From assembly GCF_037265215.1 (NCBI RefSeq), contig NZ_CP147737.1:3194001-3258000 (forward strand): a stretch of DNA of 64,000 bases. The letters are read 5' to 3'. Under the pieces are notes generated by a model. That model was not told the DNA's origin. It did no database searches and saw only the letters and a list, made by a program, of their open reading frames with translations. The position numbers were made by a program, and so were the translations under genes. This stretch comes from Xenorhabdus griffiniae (GTDB lineage Bacteria; Pseudomonadota; Gammaproteobacteria; Enterobacterales; Enterobacteriaceae). Shown in pieces: positions 48,837 to 58,627 of the stretch (the first letter of the stretch is position 1; each line of letters starts with the position of its first letter).

Positions 48837-49035
48837 AAAAAGGTGGCATATAGCCACCTTTTTTTCCTTCACCTAAAGGATGCGCTTTAGACTTTCAGAC
48901 TGCTCCTGAATGTAACGCTAGTGAAATTCAGGATCTGGCTGAAAGTGCTGAAGCGCAACCCTAAATGTTCACAATAAGTTAGTGTCTGGCGAAACGCCCG
49001 ACAAGGATAAAATCAGTTATCCCACGCGTAAAGGT
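48837..49035 (-). ncRNA. Retron msr-msd RNA
   Basis: Minus strand, just upstream of the effector. A small msr-type stem GTC-GGCG...CGCC-GAC (49002-48984) is followed by a long msd hairpin (48957-48881) with three paired blocks: TGCGCTT/AAGCGCA, ACTTTCAG/CTGAAAGT and TCCTGAAT/ATTCAGGA. The transcript is closed by an 11-bp hairpin AAAAAGGTGGC/GCCACCTTTTT (48837-48863). The outer a1/a2 pairing is not certain. The 5' end is approximate. Confidence 0.7.
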
Positions 49036-49180
49036 TTGGTAAGAATAACAAAAAAAATGAAATGATCAATACATTAGTTTACCTATCTGGCGCTCAATAA
49101 TATTTATAGCAACATAAAATAAAAAACCACGTAAAATGCACTACACCGCACCCGCCTGCACAATTTGGATCTAAAAATTA

Positions 49181-49442
49181 TTTCAGTTTTAAAATTCTAC
49201 AAAACATATCGCCAAGCCGCGCCAATACTAGGGAGTTACCGAAAATCTCAAACTGAAATGTGTGAAAAGATTTTCAGTAAATTTCAGTTTTCAGGTGGAG
49301 TGCGTTTAGTGAGTGATTATTTAATCTATTGAAATAAAATGATTTTTCTATTTTACGTGAGATTTTTACTTGAGCGTATGCACCACATAAAAACTGAAAA
49401 GCCAGTGTTTATGCGGGTTGCGGAGAATTGAAAAACTGAAAT
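49181..49442. repeat. AACTGAAA repeat cluster
   Basis: TTTCAGTTTT (49181), AAACTGAAAT (49250), TTTTCAGTAAATTTCAGTTT (49271-49290), AAAACTGAAA (49390) and AAAACTGAAA (49432). Both orientations occur. No gene is present in 49036-49533. Possible binding sites of a phage/satellite activator or integrase-like protein; the cluster lies upstream of neither gene in an obvious promoter position. Confidence 0.5.
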
Positions 49443-49533
49443 CGAATGAAATTTATTTTGCCAAATTACACTTAACGTTTAAGTGACTACTTCAAAAAAT
49501 TACTGTGAGATAGCCACGTAAAATACAAATCAA

Positions 49534-49746
49534 TCATAACGGCAAAATAGGCTGGTTGATGGCTTGCTTCAAATTACTTGGCTGTATCGTGTGTGAAAAA
49601 GTCAGAGTTAACATATAGGTATGACCACATTCAAAGTCATTACAGGAACAGTAAATATGAGGAGTGTTATCAACGCCCTCCATTTGAATTTCTCGAATTG
49701 TTGCCTGTTCACCACAAACAGGGCAATACACTTTCATTACTCGCAT
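49534..49746 (-). CDS. Ogr/Delta-like late activator
   Basis: 70 residues. CPVCG and CSC...CGHTYMLTLTFSHTIQPS match the P2 Ogr/P4 Delta zinc-finger activators, which turn on P2 late promoters. In P4-like satellites Delta lets the element use helper-phage late genes. No P2-type late promoter genes are in the window. Confidence 0.87.
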   Translation of the reverse strand: MRVMKVYCPVCGEQATIREIQMEGVDNTPHIYCSCNDFECGHTYMLTLTFSHTIQPSNLKQAINQPILPL

Positions 49747-49817
49747 GGTTAATCACCTTTGCCTTAATGCCTTCCAGAATAAAGCCAATTAAATACATAC
49801 CTTGCTATTTTAAAGGG

Positions 49818-49932
49818 TAACAGGTGTAACAACCGCTAAAGTGTTACACTTTGTTACCCATTTAAAAACAAAAGGTGTAACAGATAAACCCCTTTAAAAT
49901 CATATCTGTAACCCTTGTTACACCTGTTACAC
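49818..49932. repeat. TGTAACA/TGTTACA iterons (P4-type origin-like)
   Basis: At least six copies in both orientations (TGTAACA near 49831 and 49873; TGTTACA near 49850, 49917 and 49926; related TGTTACCC and TGTAACCC). They follow the 3' end of the DUF927 fragment. Similar arrays in P4-like elements serve replication by the alpha/primase-helicase protein. Confidence 0.6.
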
Positions 49933-49958
49933 TAAAAATATAAGATGGTCAGTTTTTA

Positions 49959-50530
49959 TTAGAGAATATCCGCTGAACCAAGGACTTCACTGTTAAAGAC
50001 ATACACCCGTTTCACCCCTATTTCTGGTAGGCGTATACTGGTTTGGGCTTTACCATCTTTTCCCGTCTCAAGCCAGCCTTTCTCAATACACAAACGCACC
50101 ACCTTTCTAACGTCAAAGCCTTTGCAAATTTCTTTCCATGCCATCGGTAGTACGTAAAATTGAATCGTTGGCTCTTGGTTACAAACCCCTTTTTCGACAC
50201 GTCGAAAGCCCATCATGTTCATCGGGCGGCTGTTTTCGTCATACCAATCGGCAAAGCAGCTGAACTGATTACGTGAAATAAAATCGGTGATTTGTTCTAA
50301 CGCGGTCATGTCTTCCTGATTAGCGGTATGACCACGCTCATTCATCCATGCATCTAAACAGGTCTTTGCTGCTGTAAAGGCTTCACCTTCTTTCCAGCCT
50401 GTAATCCCCGCTAACGTGGCAATTTCCCCCGCCATCGCCACAAGCGCAAAGCGCGTGATAGCTCGACCAACTTGATTCCCTGCATTTTCAGGCGTCAATT
50501 TAGCGGTGTACTCTTTTAATAACGCTTTAG
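49959..50530 (-). pseudogene. DUF927 helicase/primase fragment (C-terminal part)
   Basis: Reads KALLKEYTAKLTPENAGNQV, then RAITRFALVAMAGEIATLAG, ITGWKEGEAFTAAKTCLDAW, ending in PEIGVKRVYVFNS. This is the C-terminal region of DUF927 proteins of P4-like elements, which normally have several hundred more residues upstream. The frame is cut at about 50530, where the IS1182-like sequence starts; the missing half is not found to the right. Confidence 0.8.
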
Positions 50531-51861
50531 CCGTACTAGAGATCCTGGATGAACAAGACTGGGGACCTTTCGAACGTCATTATGCTTCAACAGGCAGGGC
50601 TCCTTATTCTCCCCGCTCCATGATGGGGATCCTGCTTTATGGGATCATGAAAGGACAGCGTTCGCTCAGAGCACTTGAACGCTTGGCGCGTTTAGATTTG
50701 GGCTGTATTTGGGTCAGTCAGGGAATTACCCCTGATCATGCCAGTCTTGGACGTTTCATTTATCAGCATCAAACTGTCCTGACGGGGATGTTTTTTAAAG
50801 AGCTGACCTTATCTGTTTTGCGCCGCAGTCAATCCGGTATTTCGTGTCTGGCGGGTGACGGGACAGTGATTGAGGCCATGTGTTCTCATTATCATCTTTT
50901 GACTCAGGCAGCCATTTCCCGCGAAAAAAAGACCCTCAGTGCAGCGCCTGCCACGGGGCAGACAGAGAAACGTCTTCAGCAATTGGAACAGGGCACAGAA
51001 GTATTACGACGCCGGCAAGAAAACCGGGCAAAAAAGGGGAAAGATGGTAGCCAGTTACGTATTAATCCCACAGAGCCAGACGCTGTCGTCCAGAAACTCA
51101 AGCGGGGAAAGGGATTTTCAACAGCCTATAAACCGTCTGTTTTAGTCAACACAGGACGTATTATCGTCGCCCAAACCGTAGATCCATCCAGTGAGACACG
51201 GGTAATGGCGGATTTATTGGTGCAGAATTTCAATTTATCGGGATATCATCCGGACAAATTGTTGTTGGATGCCGGTTATTTCCATGACGCGGTGATGGCT
51301 GAGGCACAAAAATATCAGATCCCGCTGTTTTGCTCTGAAAATTCAACCCGGCAGAGCCCCCGAACAATCTACCCCAAATCGTTATTTATCTATGATGCTG
51401 GGAAAGACACTTATCTCTGCCCGGCCCATCATTCATTATCGTTGAAAAGCACCGTGGCCGCGTCAGAAAAAGCGCGAGGCTATCGGGTCTATGGCAGTGC
51501 CAATGGCACTCAATGCCGGCAAAAAACCCAATGTACACGGGCCAAAGGTGGAAGAAAAATAAAACGCTATCGGGAAGATGAAAAGCGGGATGAACTGCGT
51601 TTGCATATGGCTAACCCTGAGTCAAAACGGATATTGAGTCAACGAAAGCGCAGAGTAGAACCGGTATTTTCAGCTTTGCGGGGAATTCAGGGACTGGAGC
51701 GCTTTCGGCGTAGAGGATTATCAGCGGTAAAGCTGGAATTTACCCTGCATGCGATGGCCTATAACTTATCAAGAGCAGTGGCTCTGATATTATGGATAAT
51801 TTTCAGCCTGTTATTGGTTCAAATAACAGGCACTGAAAAATGGGAGAGGATCTCAACTTAA
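50506..51861 (+). CDS. IS1182-like DDE transposase, 5'-truncated
   Basis: The transposase-like part starts around LEILDEQDWGPFERHYASTG and continues with PYSPRSMMGILLYGIMKGQR and VSQGITPDHASLGRFIYQHQ, then DDE region parts (DKLLLDAGYFHD; RKRRVEPVFSALRGIQGLER). Family members usually have about 40 more residues at the N-terminus. The first dozen codons here come from the opposite strand of the DUF927 gene, so this is a chimeric junction and probably an inactive copy. GAGATCCT near 50530 and its inverse at about 51846 may be terminal repeats. Confidence 0.7.
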   Translation: MYSFNNALAVLEILDEQDWGPFERHYASTGRAPYSPRSMMGILLYGIMKGQRSLRALERLARLDLGCIWVSQGITPDHASLGRFIYQHQTVLTGMFFKELTLSVLRRSQSGISCLAGDGTVIEAMCSHYHLLTQAAISREKKTLSAAPATGQTEKRLQQLEQGTEVLRRRQENRAKKGKDGSQLRINPTEPDAVVQKLKRGKGFSTAYKPSVLVNTGRIIVAQTVDPSSETRVMADLLVQNFNLSGYHPDKLLLDAGYFHDAVMAEAQKYQIPLFCSENSTRQSPRTIYPKSLFIYDAGKDTYLCPAHHSLSLKSTVAASEKARGYRVYGSANGTQCRQKTQCTRAKGGRKIKRYREDEKRDELRLHMANPESKRILSQRKRRVEPVFSALRGIQGLERFRRRGLSAVKLEFTLHAMAYNLSRAVALILWIIFSLLLVQITGTEKWERIST

Positions 51862-51929
51862 CGCGTTGCAAAAATGACCTCCCCCCTTTTACGACACCCT
51901 CGCATTGGGCGAGGGTTTACGGCGGATTT

Positions 51930-52110
51930 TGCTAATTTCGCGTGACTCCACCAAGCACAGCTCCACGAACAAACCGTTCGGCAGTGCCATATTCAAGGGG
52001 CTACAGGCTACAGCTTATTCGCCACTGTTTCCAGAGGATGCTGCGTAGCTTACGTCTTATATCGGCATCACCGACGGCCACTGGCTCTGGCTATAGTGGC
52101 TTTTCCAGCT
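51930..52110 (-). pseudogene. Degenerate fragment, possibly reverse transcriptase-like
   Basis: Minus-strand reading gives DIRRKLRSILWKQWRISCSL, stop, PLEYGTAERFVRGAVLGGVT, stop. The block RRKLRSILWKQWR recalls the C-terminal region of group II intron reverse transcriptases. Stops and shifts show it is dead. Low confidence on identity. Confidence 0.35.
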
Positions 52111-52225
52111 CCTCAGATAGCGTTTTAGTCCTTGGATTAGCTGAGCGAGGCTTTTTCTTCCCGTATTGCGTCCCGTTAGTTCCCTTATCCGCGCTTTGAA
52201 CTACATCAAAAGCTATGACACACAA

Positions 52226-52249
52226 CAAAAAACCTCGCCGAAGCGAGGT
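52226..52249 (-). terminator. Terminator in the Q-remnant region
   Basis: Minus strand ACCTCGC, TTCG, GCGAGGT, TTTTTTG. It follows the Q remnant in the same relation as the terminators at 20859 and 45003. Confidence 0.75.
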
Positions 52250-52321
52250 AAAATGTCTGAAATTAAATAAACCTGTGATAACACTATGTCACTGTTTCTC
52301 ACCATTCGAGAAAAGCCAATC

Positions 52322-52446
52322 AGCTATGTGACATAGCTATCACTCTCGTCACAATATATCGACTTCTGTAATTACGCAACCTGATTGATGACTTTTTTTT
52401 GTATGCATTTATCAAATTCCAAAATACCCCCCTGACACTGCCAATA
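52322..52446 (-). pseudogene. Remnant of a Q gene 3' end and leader
   Basis: Minus strand from 52446 closely matches 44875-44990: TTTTGGAATTTGATAAATGC, then GTTGCGTAATTACA and GAGTGATAGCTATGTCAC. Only the last codons of Q and the downstream leader remain. The rest of 51862-52745 has no intact gene. Confidence 0.65.
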
Positions 52447-52565
52447 TTCCTTCTAGGGGCCTGTAATCTTTTAGAAATTTTACTGTGGGATGTGTGTATT
52501 TTAATCAATCAGGACACCTTGGTAAGGGAATAGGAATGACATTAATTAACATGTCGTTATAAAAC

Positions 52566-52670
52566 GTAAATCGGCTTAAAAAATTACAGATAATTTTGCA
52601 GGATGAACAATCCCAACCCAAGACATTAACTTCCGATGAACAGCGGGAATTAATAAAATTCATTAAATAA
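52566..52670 (+). pseudogene. Short transposase-like remnant
   Basis: 34 codons without a start: VNRLKKLQIILQDEQSQPKT then LTSDEQRELIKFIK and TAA. The TSDEQRELI segment resembles the helical linker of IS3-type OrfA proteins. Weak evidence. Confidence 0.3.
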
Positions 52671-52691
52671 AACAAATAATTAAGAATAGAA

Positions 52692-52719
52692 AAGGCAACC
52701 CTAAAAAAGCGAGTGCCTT
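52692..52719 (-). terminator. Terminator of the aga/kba operon
   Basis: Minus strand AAGGCA, 16 bases, TGCCTT followed by TTC. It lies 26 bases after the kbaY stop. Confidence 0.55.
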
Positions 52720-52745
52720 CTTTGCGAAAGCATTGCTGTAAAATG

Positions 52746-53609
<864 letters not shown>

Positions 53610-54050
53610 TCAGATACCATCAATATCCTGTGATGACGGTTTTTCACGCTGTTGCTCATGCCACAGACTGGTCAGCCCACGATGTCCGCACTCCAGTGCC
53701 ATGTCGCGAAACTCAAGGGCTGTCATACCGTCACGTTCAAGCATCATCTCCACAACCATCTGCATATTAGTACCGGTAATAACCTGATATGCAGGATGAT
53801 TTAATGCCAGTTGCGCAGACTGTCTGAATGGAGAACCACCGAGTAAATCGGTGAGAAAAACCAGCCCATCCCCCTGATCACATTGACCGCACGCAGCCGC
53901 CAGTGCTTTTTTCAGTGTCTCAGTACACATTCCTTCTGGAAAATCCACGGCTACACATTGCGCCTGTGGGCCAATGACCTGCTCTACTGCCTGCAACAGG
54001 CCACTGGCAAAACTGCCATGTCCGGTTATCACTACACCTAACATCTGCAC
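53610..54050 (-). CDS. agaF: PTS EIIA component, mannose family (AgaF)
   Basis: 146 residues. MQMLGVVITGHGSFASGLLQ has the phosphorylated His (GHG) of mannose-family EIIA; FLTDLLGGSPFRQSAQLALN is the second conserved block. It passes phosphate from HPr to the EIIB protein AgaV. Cytoplasmic. Confidence 0.88.
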   Translation of the reverse strand: MQMLGVVITGHGSFASGLLQAVEQVIGPQAQCVAVDFPEGMCTETLKKALAAACGQCDQGDGLVFLTDLLGGSPFRQSAQLALNHPAYQVITGTNMQMVVEMMLERDGMTALEFRDMALECGHRGLTSLWHEQQREKPSSQDIDGI

Positions 54051-54053
54051 CCC

Positions 54054-54896
54054 TTATAGAAAACCAACTAATTTACCGACAACCCCGAACACTACTGTGA
54101 TACCAATCAGTTTCACCGGTGAGCTTCCCTTCTTCATCAGCCAGTACACCAGTAGAGTAAAAGCCAGAGGCAGCAGATTAGGCATCAGTTTATCCAGTAC
54201 ATCCGTCTGTAGAGCAACCTTCGCCTCACCCGCCTTCATGACTAACGGTGTGGAAAGATGAACGTAAGAAGCCACCAGCGCGCCTATCACTGTCATACCG
54301 ACAATTGAAGCCGCATGAGAGATGTTCCTGGTGTGCGTTTTCAGCATGGCAATCGCTTTGGTACCGGCCTGATAGCCGTAATGCGCCAGCCCGAAACGCA
54401 GGGCAAAGTGCACAATATTAAACATTAGCAGAAAAATAATCGGTCCGAATAAACTGCCCTGAAGTGCCAAAGATGCCCCAATGCCGGCGCAAATAGGTAG
54501 TAGAGTCAACCAGAATAGAGCATCACCGATCCCGCCTAAAGGTCCCATTAATGCAACTTTCACAGCACGGATAGTAGATACCTTCTCTTTGCTCTTTTCC
54601 ATCGCCAGTACAAGCCCAGACAGAAAAGTGACGTCAAAGGGATGAACATTGATAAACTCCATATGCATTTTCATGGAGTTGGATAAATCCTGTGGATTTT
54701 TATGGATCTTGCGCAGTGCTGGTATCAGGGTATATAACCAGCCTCCTGCCTGCATACGTTCATAGTTAAACGATGCTTGCAATAATAGTGAGCGCAGCGC
54801 CATTACGTTAATATCGCGGTTTGTCAGTTCGGGAGCAGGATCACTATCAATATAGTCGTCCCGATCAACCTGACTGGTTGCTATGTTAAATGCCAT
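54054..54896 (-). CDS. agaE: PTS EIID component (AgaE)
   Basis: 280 residues. NYERMQAGGWLYTLIPALRK, then FFNVHPF-like MEFINVHPFDVTFLSGLVLA, GPLGGIGDALFWLTLLPICA, several membrane helices in the C-terminal half (GKLVGFL end). EIID of the mannose family forms the transporter with EIIC. Overlaps agaW by 11 bases. Confidence 0.9.
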   Translation of the reverse strand: MAFNIATSQVDRDDYIDSDPAPELTNRDINVMALRSLLLQASFNYERMQAGGWLYTLIPALRKIHKNPQDLSNSMKMHMEFINVHPFDVTFLSGLVLAMEKSKEKVSTIRAVKVALMGPLGGIGDALFWLTLLPICAGIGASLALQGSLFGPIIFLLMFNIVHFALRFGLAHYGYQAGTKAIAMLKTHTRNISHAASIVGMTVIGALVASYVHLSTPLVMKAGEAKVALQTDVLDKLMPNLLPLAFTLLVYWLMKKGSSPVKLIGITVVFGVVGKLVGFL

Positions 54897-55674
54897 CGTT
54901 CATCTCCTGTGCGGTAGTCTGAGAACCAGCACCCTGATCGTCGTTACTGTCGTTACGGGTACGATTAAAGAAATCAATCAGTGCGATTGCGAATGCGCCG
55001 AGTGCGACTGCAATAATCGGCATGTTCAGGAAAGTTACGGAAATAAAACCCAGCATGAAGTAGGCCACATAGGTTTTTTTCATCATGAGTTTCATCAGTA
55101 ATGAGAAACCAATCGCAGGCATCATTCCCCCTGCGACCGCAAGACCATCAAGCAACCATTGTGGCGCTTTTCTAACTATGGCACTCGCCGCATCTGCACC
55201 GAAATAGATAGGCAGGAAAGCCACAATAAAGTAGAACAAGAACAGAATGAGAATACCGAAGTAGTTAACCCATTCAACACCACGCCAGTTTAGTTTTTTC
55301 ACCATTTCATCGCACTTGTGCATCATCGGTGAATAGATAGTGAACAACAGTGTGATGCAACCCTGTACGGCTATCGAAAATGGCACAGCTATCCCTATCG
55401 CCACTTTCGGATCGGTATGGGCCATGATCGCAAACGTTGTCCCAATCACCCCACCAATAACCACATTAGGTGGCTGTGCTCCGGCCAGTGGCACCATCCC
55501 CATCCAGACCAGTTCCAGCGTTCCGCCAACCAGCAAACCCGTCTGTACATCCCCTAAAATCAGTCCAACCAAAGGGCCGATCACGATGGGACGGTGAATA
55601 TGAGTCAGTCCGTTGAACAAATCAACACCGGCTATCCCTGCCAGTAAAGCGATAAGTAGTGCGCTAGTAAGCAT
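54886..55674 (-). CDS. agaW: PTS EIIC component (AgaW)
   Basis: 262 residues, many membrane helices. HRPIVIGPLVGLILGDVQTG and GGTLELVWMGMVPLAGAQPP are the mannose-family EIIC signature (sugar-binding region). The C-terminal tail is hydrophilic. Inner-membrane translocation subunit for N-acetylgalactosamine or galactosamine. Confidence 0.9.
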   Translation of the reverse strand: MLTSALLIALLAGIAGVDLFNGLTHIHRPIVIGPLVGLILGDVQTGLLVGGTLELVWMGMVPLAGAQPPNVVIGGVIGTTFAIMAHTDPKVAIGIAVPFSIAVQGCITLLFTIYSPMMHKCDEMVKKLNWRGVEWVNYFGILILFLFYFIVAFLPIYFGADAASAIVRKAPQWLLDGLAVAGGMMPAIGFSLLMKLMMKKTYVAYFMLGFISVTFLNMPIIAVALGAFAIALIDFFNRTRNDSNDDQGAGSQTTAQEMNDGI

Positions 55675-55684
55675 ACTGACCTCC

Positions 55685-56167
55685 TCAGCTAATCAGCTTA
55701 GAGACAGATTCACCTGCTTCATCCGGCACCCGACGGATTTCACAAGTGACTCCCAATTTATCCAACTCACGGAATGCATTGATATCAGCGTCATCAACAG
55801 AAACTGTTTTGTGGATCTGTTTTTTTCCTTCCGAGAAATGCATATTTCCGACATTGACAAATTTAATAGGAACACCTCCTTTAACCAGAGTAAGCACATC
55901 CTGAGGTGTTTTGCAGACAATAAAAATTTTCTGCCTGTCCGCCGCCTTGTGGATGACATCAATTGTTTTCTGCAATGTGAAATAGCGGGTCTGCACATCG
56001 TCAGAAACCACCATATCCATTAGAGATTGCGCAACAGGGTCGGCTGATGCCTCATCATTTGCCACCACCACCAAATTCGCGCCCAGTGAATTTGTCCAGG
56101 TCACGCCAACCTGACCATGAATCAGACGGTTATCGATTCGGGTCATCAATATGTTTGGGGTAGACAT
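55685..56167 (-). CDS. agaV: PTS EIIB component (AgaV)
   Basis: 160 residues from MSTPNILMTRIDNRLIHGQV (ATG 56167, AGGAG upstream; a longer frame to 56221 is unneeded). RLIHGQV contains the phosphorylated His. It phosphorylates the incoming sugar at C6. Confidence 0.9.
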   Translation of the reverse strand: MSTPNILMTRIDNRLIHGQVGVTWTNSLGANLVVVANDEASADPVAQSLMDMVVSDDVQTRYFTLQKTIDVIHKAADRQKIFIVCKTPQDVLTLVKGGVPIKFVNVGNMHFSEGKKQIHKTVSVDDADINAFRELDKLGVTCEIRRVPDEAGESVSKLIS

Positions 56168-56189
56168 ACTCACTCCTGTTATTATTTTG

Positions 56190-57347
56190 TTAATAAAGGT
56201 ATAGCTGGACACCTTGTACAACCCGATTTACTTCCCCTGTCGGGCAAGGATTATCGGGTGATAAGCTATGTGACAGCGAGGTATTGAATGCCAACAACTG
56301 GAAAAAGATAAGATACGGAAACATTAACCAGACATCAGAAAGCTCGCTATTGAGTTCAACAGCTCCCGACAATGGCAGGCTGCTAAGCGGAATAATCTGT
56401 TTTGCCAGTTCATCATGTTTCAGTTCATTGAGCAGATCGATATCATAACGGCGGCAATACGCTTCAGCCGACAGCATCACGACAACTAAGGTATTTTCAT
56501 CGATCATAAATTTAGGACCGTGACGTACACCAAGCGTAGAATCAAAACGGGTTGCCACTTTCCCTGCGGTCAGTTCGAGCATCTTCAGGGCACCTTCTTC
56601 CGCGATACCGGTAAAACAGCCGGAACCCAACGCTACCATTCTGCTGAAACCGGACTGTGATACTTTCTGAACCTGCGGCAACCATTCTGAAAAACACTTT
56701 TCACAGAGAGTGGCCATCTTTTCGACTGACTTATCTGCCCGTGCAAAATCCAGTTTGCCAAGCAGTAGCAATGTCGCCAACGTCATGCAGCTGAAGCTGG
56801 ATGTCATTGCAAAACTACGATCATGGGAACCTTTAGGCATAATCAGCGAACAGACATTGTTCTTACCCTCTGCCCGCTTCTCCTTGACATAATGGGCAAG
56901 CGCGCCATCAGGATTACAGGTAAGTATCAAGTGATAAACATCACCTGCCAGCTGATCTGCCAGCGCAATTACACCAACACTTTCCGGACTGTTACCAGAA
57001 CGTGCATAGGAGACTAGTAAGGTCGGACGCTGTTTTTCAAGATACTGCCACGGTGTCGGCAGAATATCTGTCGATGCATAGGCGCAAACATCCAACCCGC
57101 AATGTTCACGTAACCACGGAGCCATCGCTTTACCGACAAAAGCGGAAGAACCGGCACCACAGAGGATAATCTGTAAATCAGGCTTAGCTAACAATGGAGA
57201 CAAAAAAGGCTGCCACTGTGCCGCGCTGGACTCCAATTCACGATAGAGTTCACGCCATAAACGGGGTTGATGGGCTATCTCCTCTGCGGTAAACAGCGCA
57301 TCGTGTTCTTCCAGCCATGACTGTGAATATGACAATATCGTCTTCAT
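56190..57347 (-). CDS. agaS: Galactosamine-6-phosphate deaminase/isomerase AgaS
   Basis: 385 residues with two SIS domains: CGAGSSAFVGKAMAPWLREH, VSYARSGNSPESVGVIALAD, then GSGCFTGIAEEGALKMLELT and LGVRHGPKFMIDENTLVVVM. AgaS converts galactosamine 6-phosphate to tagatose 6-phosphate. Overlaps kbaZ by 4 bases (ATGA). No nagA/agaA deacetylase is in this operon, so N-acetylgalactosamine use would need one elsewhere. Confidence 0.9.
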   Translation of the reverse strand: MKTILSYSQSWLEEHDALFTAEEIAHQPRLWRELYRELESSAAQWQPFLSPLLAKPDLQIILCGAGSSAFVGKAMAPWLREHCGLDVCAYASTDILPTPWQYLEKQRPTLLVSYARSGNSPESVGVIALADQLAGDVYHLILTCNPDGALAHYVKEKRAEGKNNVCSLIMPKGSHDRSFAMTSSFSCMTLATLLLLGKLDFARADKSVEKMATLCEKCFSEWLPQVQKVSQSGFSRMVALGSGCFTGIAEEGALKMLELTAGKVATRFDSTLGVRHGPKFMIDENTLVVVMLSAEAYCRRYDIDLLNELKHDELAKQIIPLSSLPLSGAVELNSELSDVWLMFPYLIFFQLLAFNTSLSHSLSPDNPCPTGEVNRVVQGVQLYLY

Positions 57348-58627
57348 GCGACAGCTCCTTCACACGCGAGTGCGTACTGAAGTAAAACGGTTCTCACTTT
57401 ATCCATCACCCACACTTTCGGATCCTGTTCCAGTCGCCCTGCTTTTACTGCTTCGGCCTGCTCAGGCAGGTATTGACTTAACATCGACAGAGGTATTGGG
57501 TTATTACGCAGGTTATCCAACAGCTTATTGACTGCCGCTTCTGCCTTTGGATCTGCCCAGTAATAACGGATGCGGTCACTAAGACTGTATTGGCGGTCGA
57601 TATATTGCTGATGTGCACTGCCTTGGTAATAAGAATGCCAGTGCTGAGGCTGCTCATGCATGATTTGCTCCAGCGTACTGTGCAAGTGAGCCGCATTCAG
57701 CTCACCATTCCATTCACGATCTAGCTTATCGAGAGCAAACAGCCCCTCGCGCAGGGCAAACGTCAGTGCAGGCCCCACCTTTAGAATGGCAAAATGGTCA
57801 CGCACCAATTCACGGTAAGCACGCGGAGTTTGGTAATCCGTAGAATGCGCCTCATAAACCAAATGGGGGACTGTCTCGATAAACTGGCTTAGTGTTTGTG
57901 CTTTCGCTGACTTGTAATGTTCAACATTATGATGATCAAATTCGACGCCAGGCTGAACCACAAGGCCAATAACCCGCGGCCAGACATCCGCTAAACCATG
58001 CTCCTGCCATGCGTGTTGATGAATTTTCAGCGTCGTTTCTGCAGCCAGAGGCGAAGTGATCTGCATCTCTGCCATTGACGCTTTAGCACCTCCCGGAACA
58101 GGAACTTCAGTGCCAATCACATAAACAGGGCGTTCACCGCCGTGCGCTTTCCAACTGCACTCAGCAACCTGACACAGCCTCGCTGCACGGGATGCTACGA
58201 TTTCATCACAGAGCGGCACCGGATCATCGGCACAGGACATTGAGCAATCGAGATGAATTTTCCTGAAACCTGCCGCAACATAATCGTAAATCAATGTTTC
58301 AGAGAGCTGCATCGCCTCTTGTGCGCTACGGTTTTGCCATGCATTAGGCCCCAGATGATCACCGCCAAGCCAGACTTTTTCGCGGGGAAGCCCTATTTTG
58401 TCAGCAATGTTCCAGACCATTGCGCGGAAATCTATCGGTTGCATTCCGGTGTATCCACCGAACTGATTAACCTGATTAGAAGTTGCCTCAATAAGTACCG
58501 AAGAGTCTCTCTCTTTGGCAAAACAAATAGCACTTTCCAGCACCCAGGGATGGGCCGAGCAAACAGAGTAAACCCCAACGTTCTCGCCTGATTTATGGCG
58601 GTGGATCAACTGCAATAATGGCTGCAT
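57344..58627 (-). CDS. kbaZ: Tagatose-bisphosphate aldolase accessory subunit
   Basis: 427 residues. GVYSVCSAHPWVLESAICFA, EATSNQVNQFGGYTGMQPID, LGGDHLGPNAWQ and VEFDHHNVEHYKS are the GatZ/KbaZ pattern. It stabilises and activates KbaY. First gene of the operon; the promoter lies in 58628-58750. Confidence 0.9.
   Translation of the reverse strand: MQPLLQLIHRHKSGENVGVYSVCSAHPWVLESAICFAKERDSSVLIEATSNQVNQFGGYTGMQPIDFRAMVWNIADKIGLPREKVWLGGDHLGPNAWQNRSAQEAMQLSETLIYDYVAAGFRKIHLDCSMSCADDPVPLCDEIVASRAARLCQVAECSWKAHGGERPVYVIGTEVPVPGGAKASMAEMQITSPLAAETTLKIHQHAWQEHGLADVWPRVIGLVVQPGVEFDHHNVEHYKSAKAQTLSQFIETVPHLVYEAHSTDYQTPRAYRELVRDHFAILKVGPALTFALREGLFALDKLDREWNGELNAAHLHSTLEQIMHEQPQHWHSYYQGSAHQQYIDRQYSLSDRIRYYWADPKAEAAVNKLLDNLRNNPIPLSMLSQYLPEQAEAVKAGRLEQDPKVWVMDKVRTVLLQYALACEGAVA

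Larger units (their letters stand above)
39984..52745. mobile_element. Degraded island at tRNA-Arg (P4-like and prophage parts)
   Basis: Begins with a P4-type integrase right after the tRNA 3' end and contains AlpA-like, AntA, Q, Ogr/Delta and DUF927 genes or fragments, two IS elements, HigBA and a retron. Several genes are truncated and repeats from the adjacent prophage occur. The right boundary is placed before the aga operon terminator; a direct rep of the tRNA 3' end was not found by eye. Confidence 0.75.

Noticed and set aside
44332..49932. Possible CRISPR arrays from short repeats
   Set aside because: Repeats are 6-10 bases with irregular spacing and mixed orientation, without unique spacers of constant length; no cas genes occur.
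51942..52199. 85-codon plus-strand frame
   Set aside because: Ser/Pro-rich shadow of a degraded region; the opposite strand carries the RT-like remnant.
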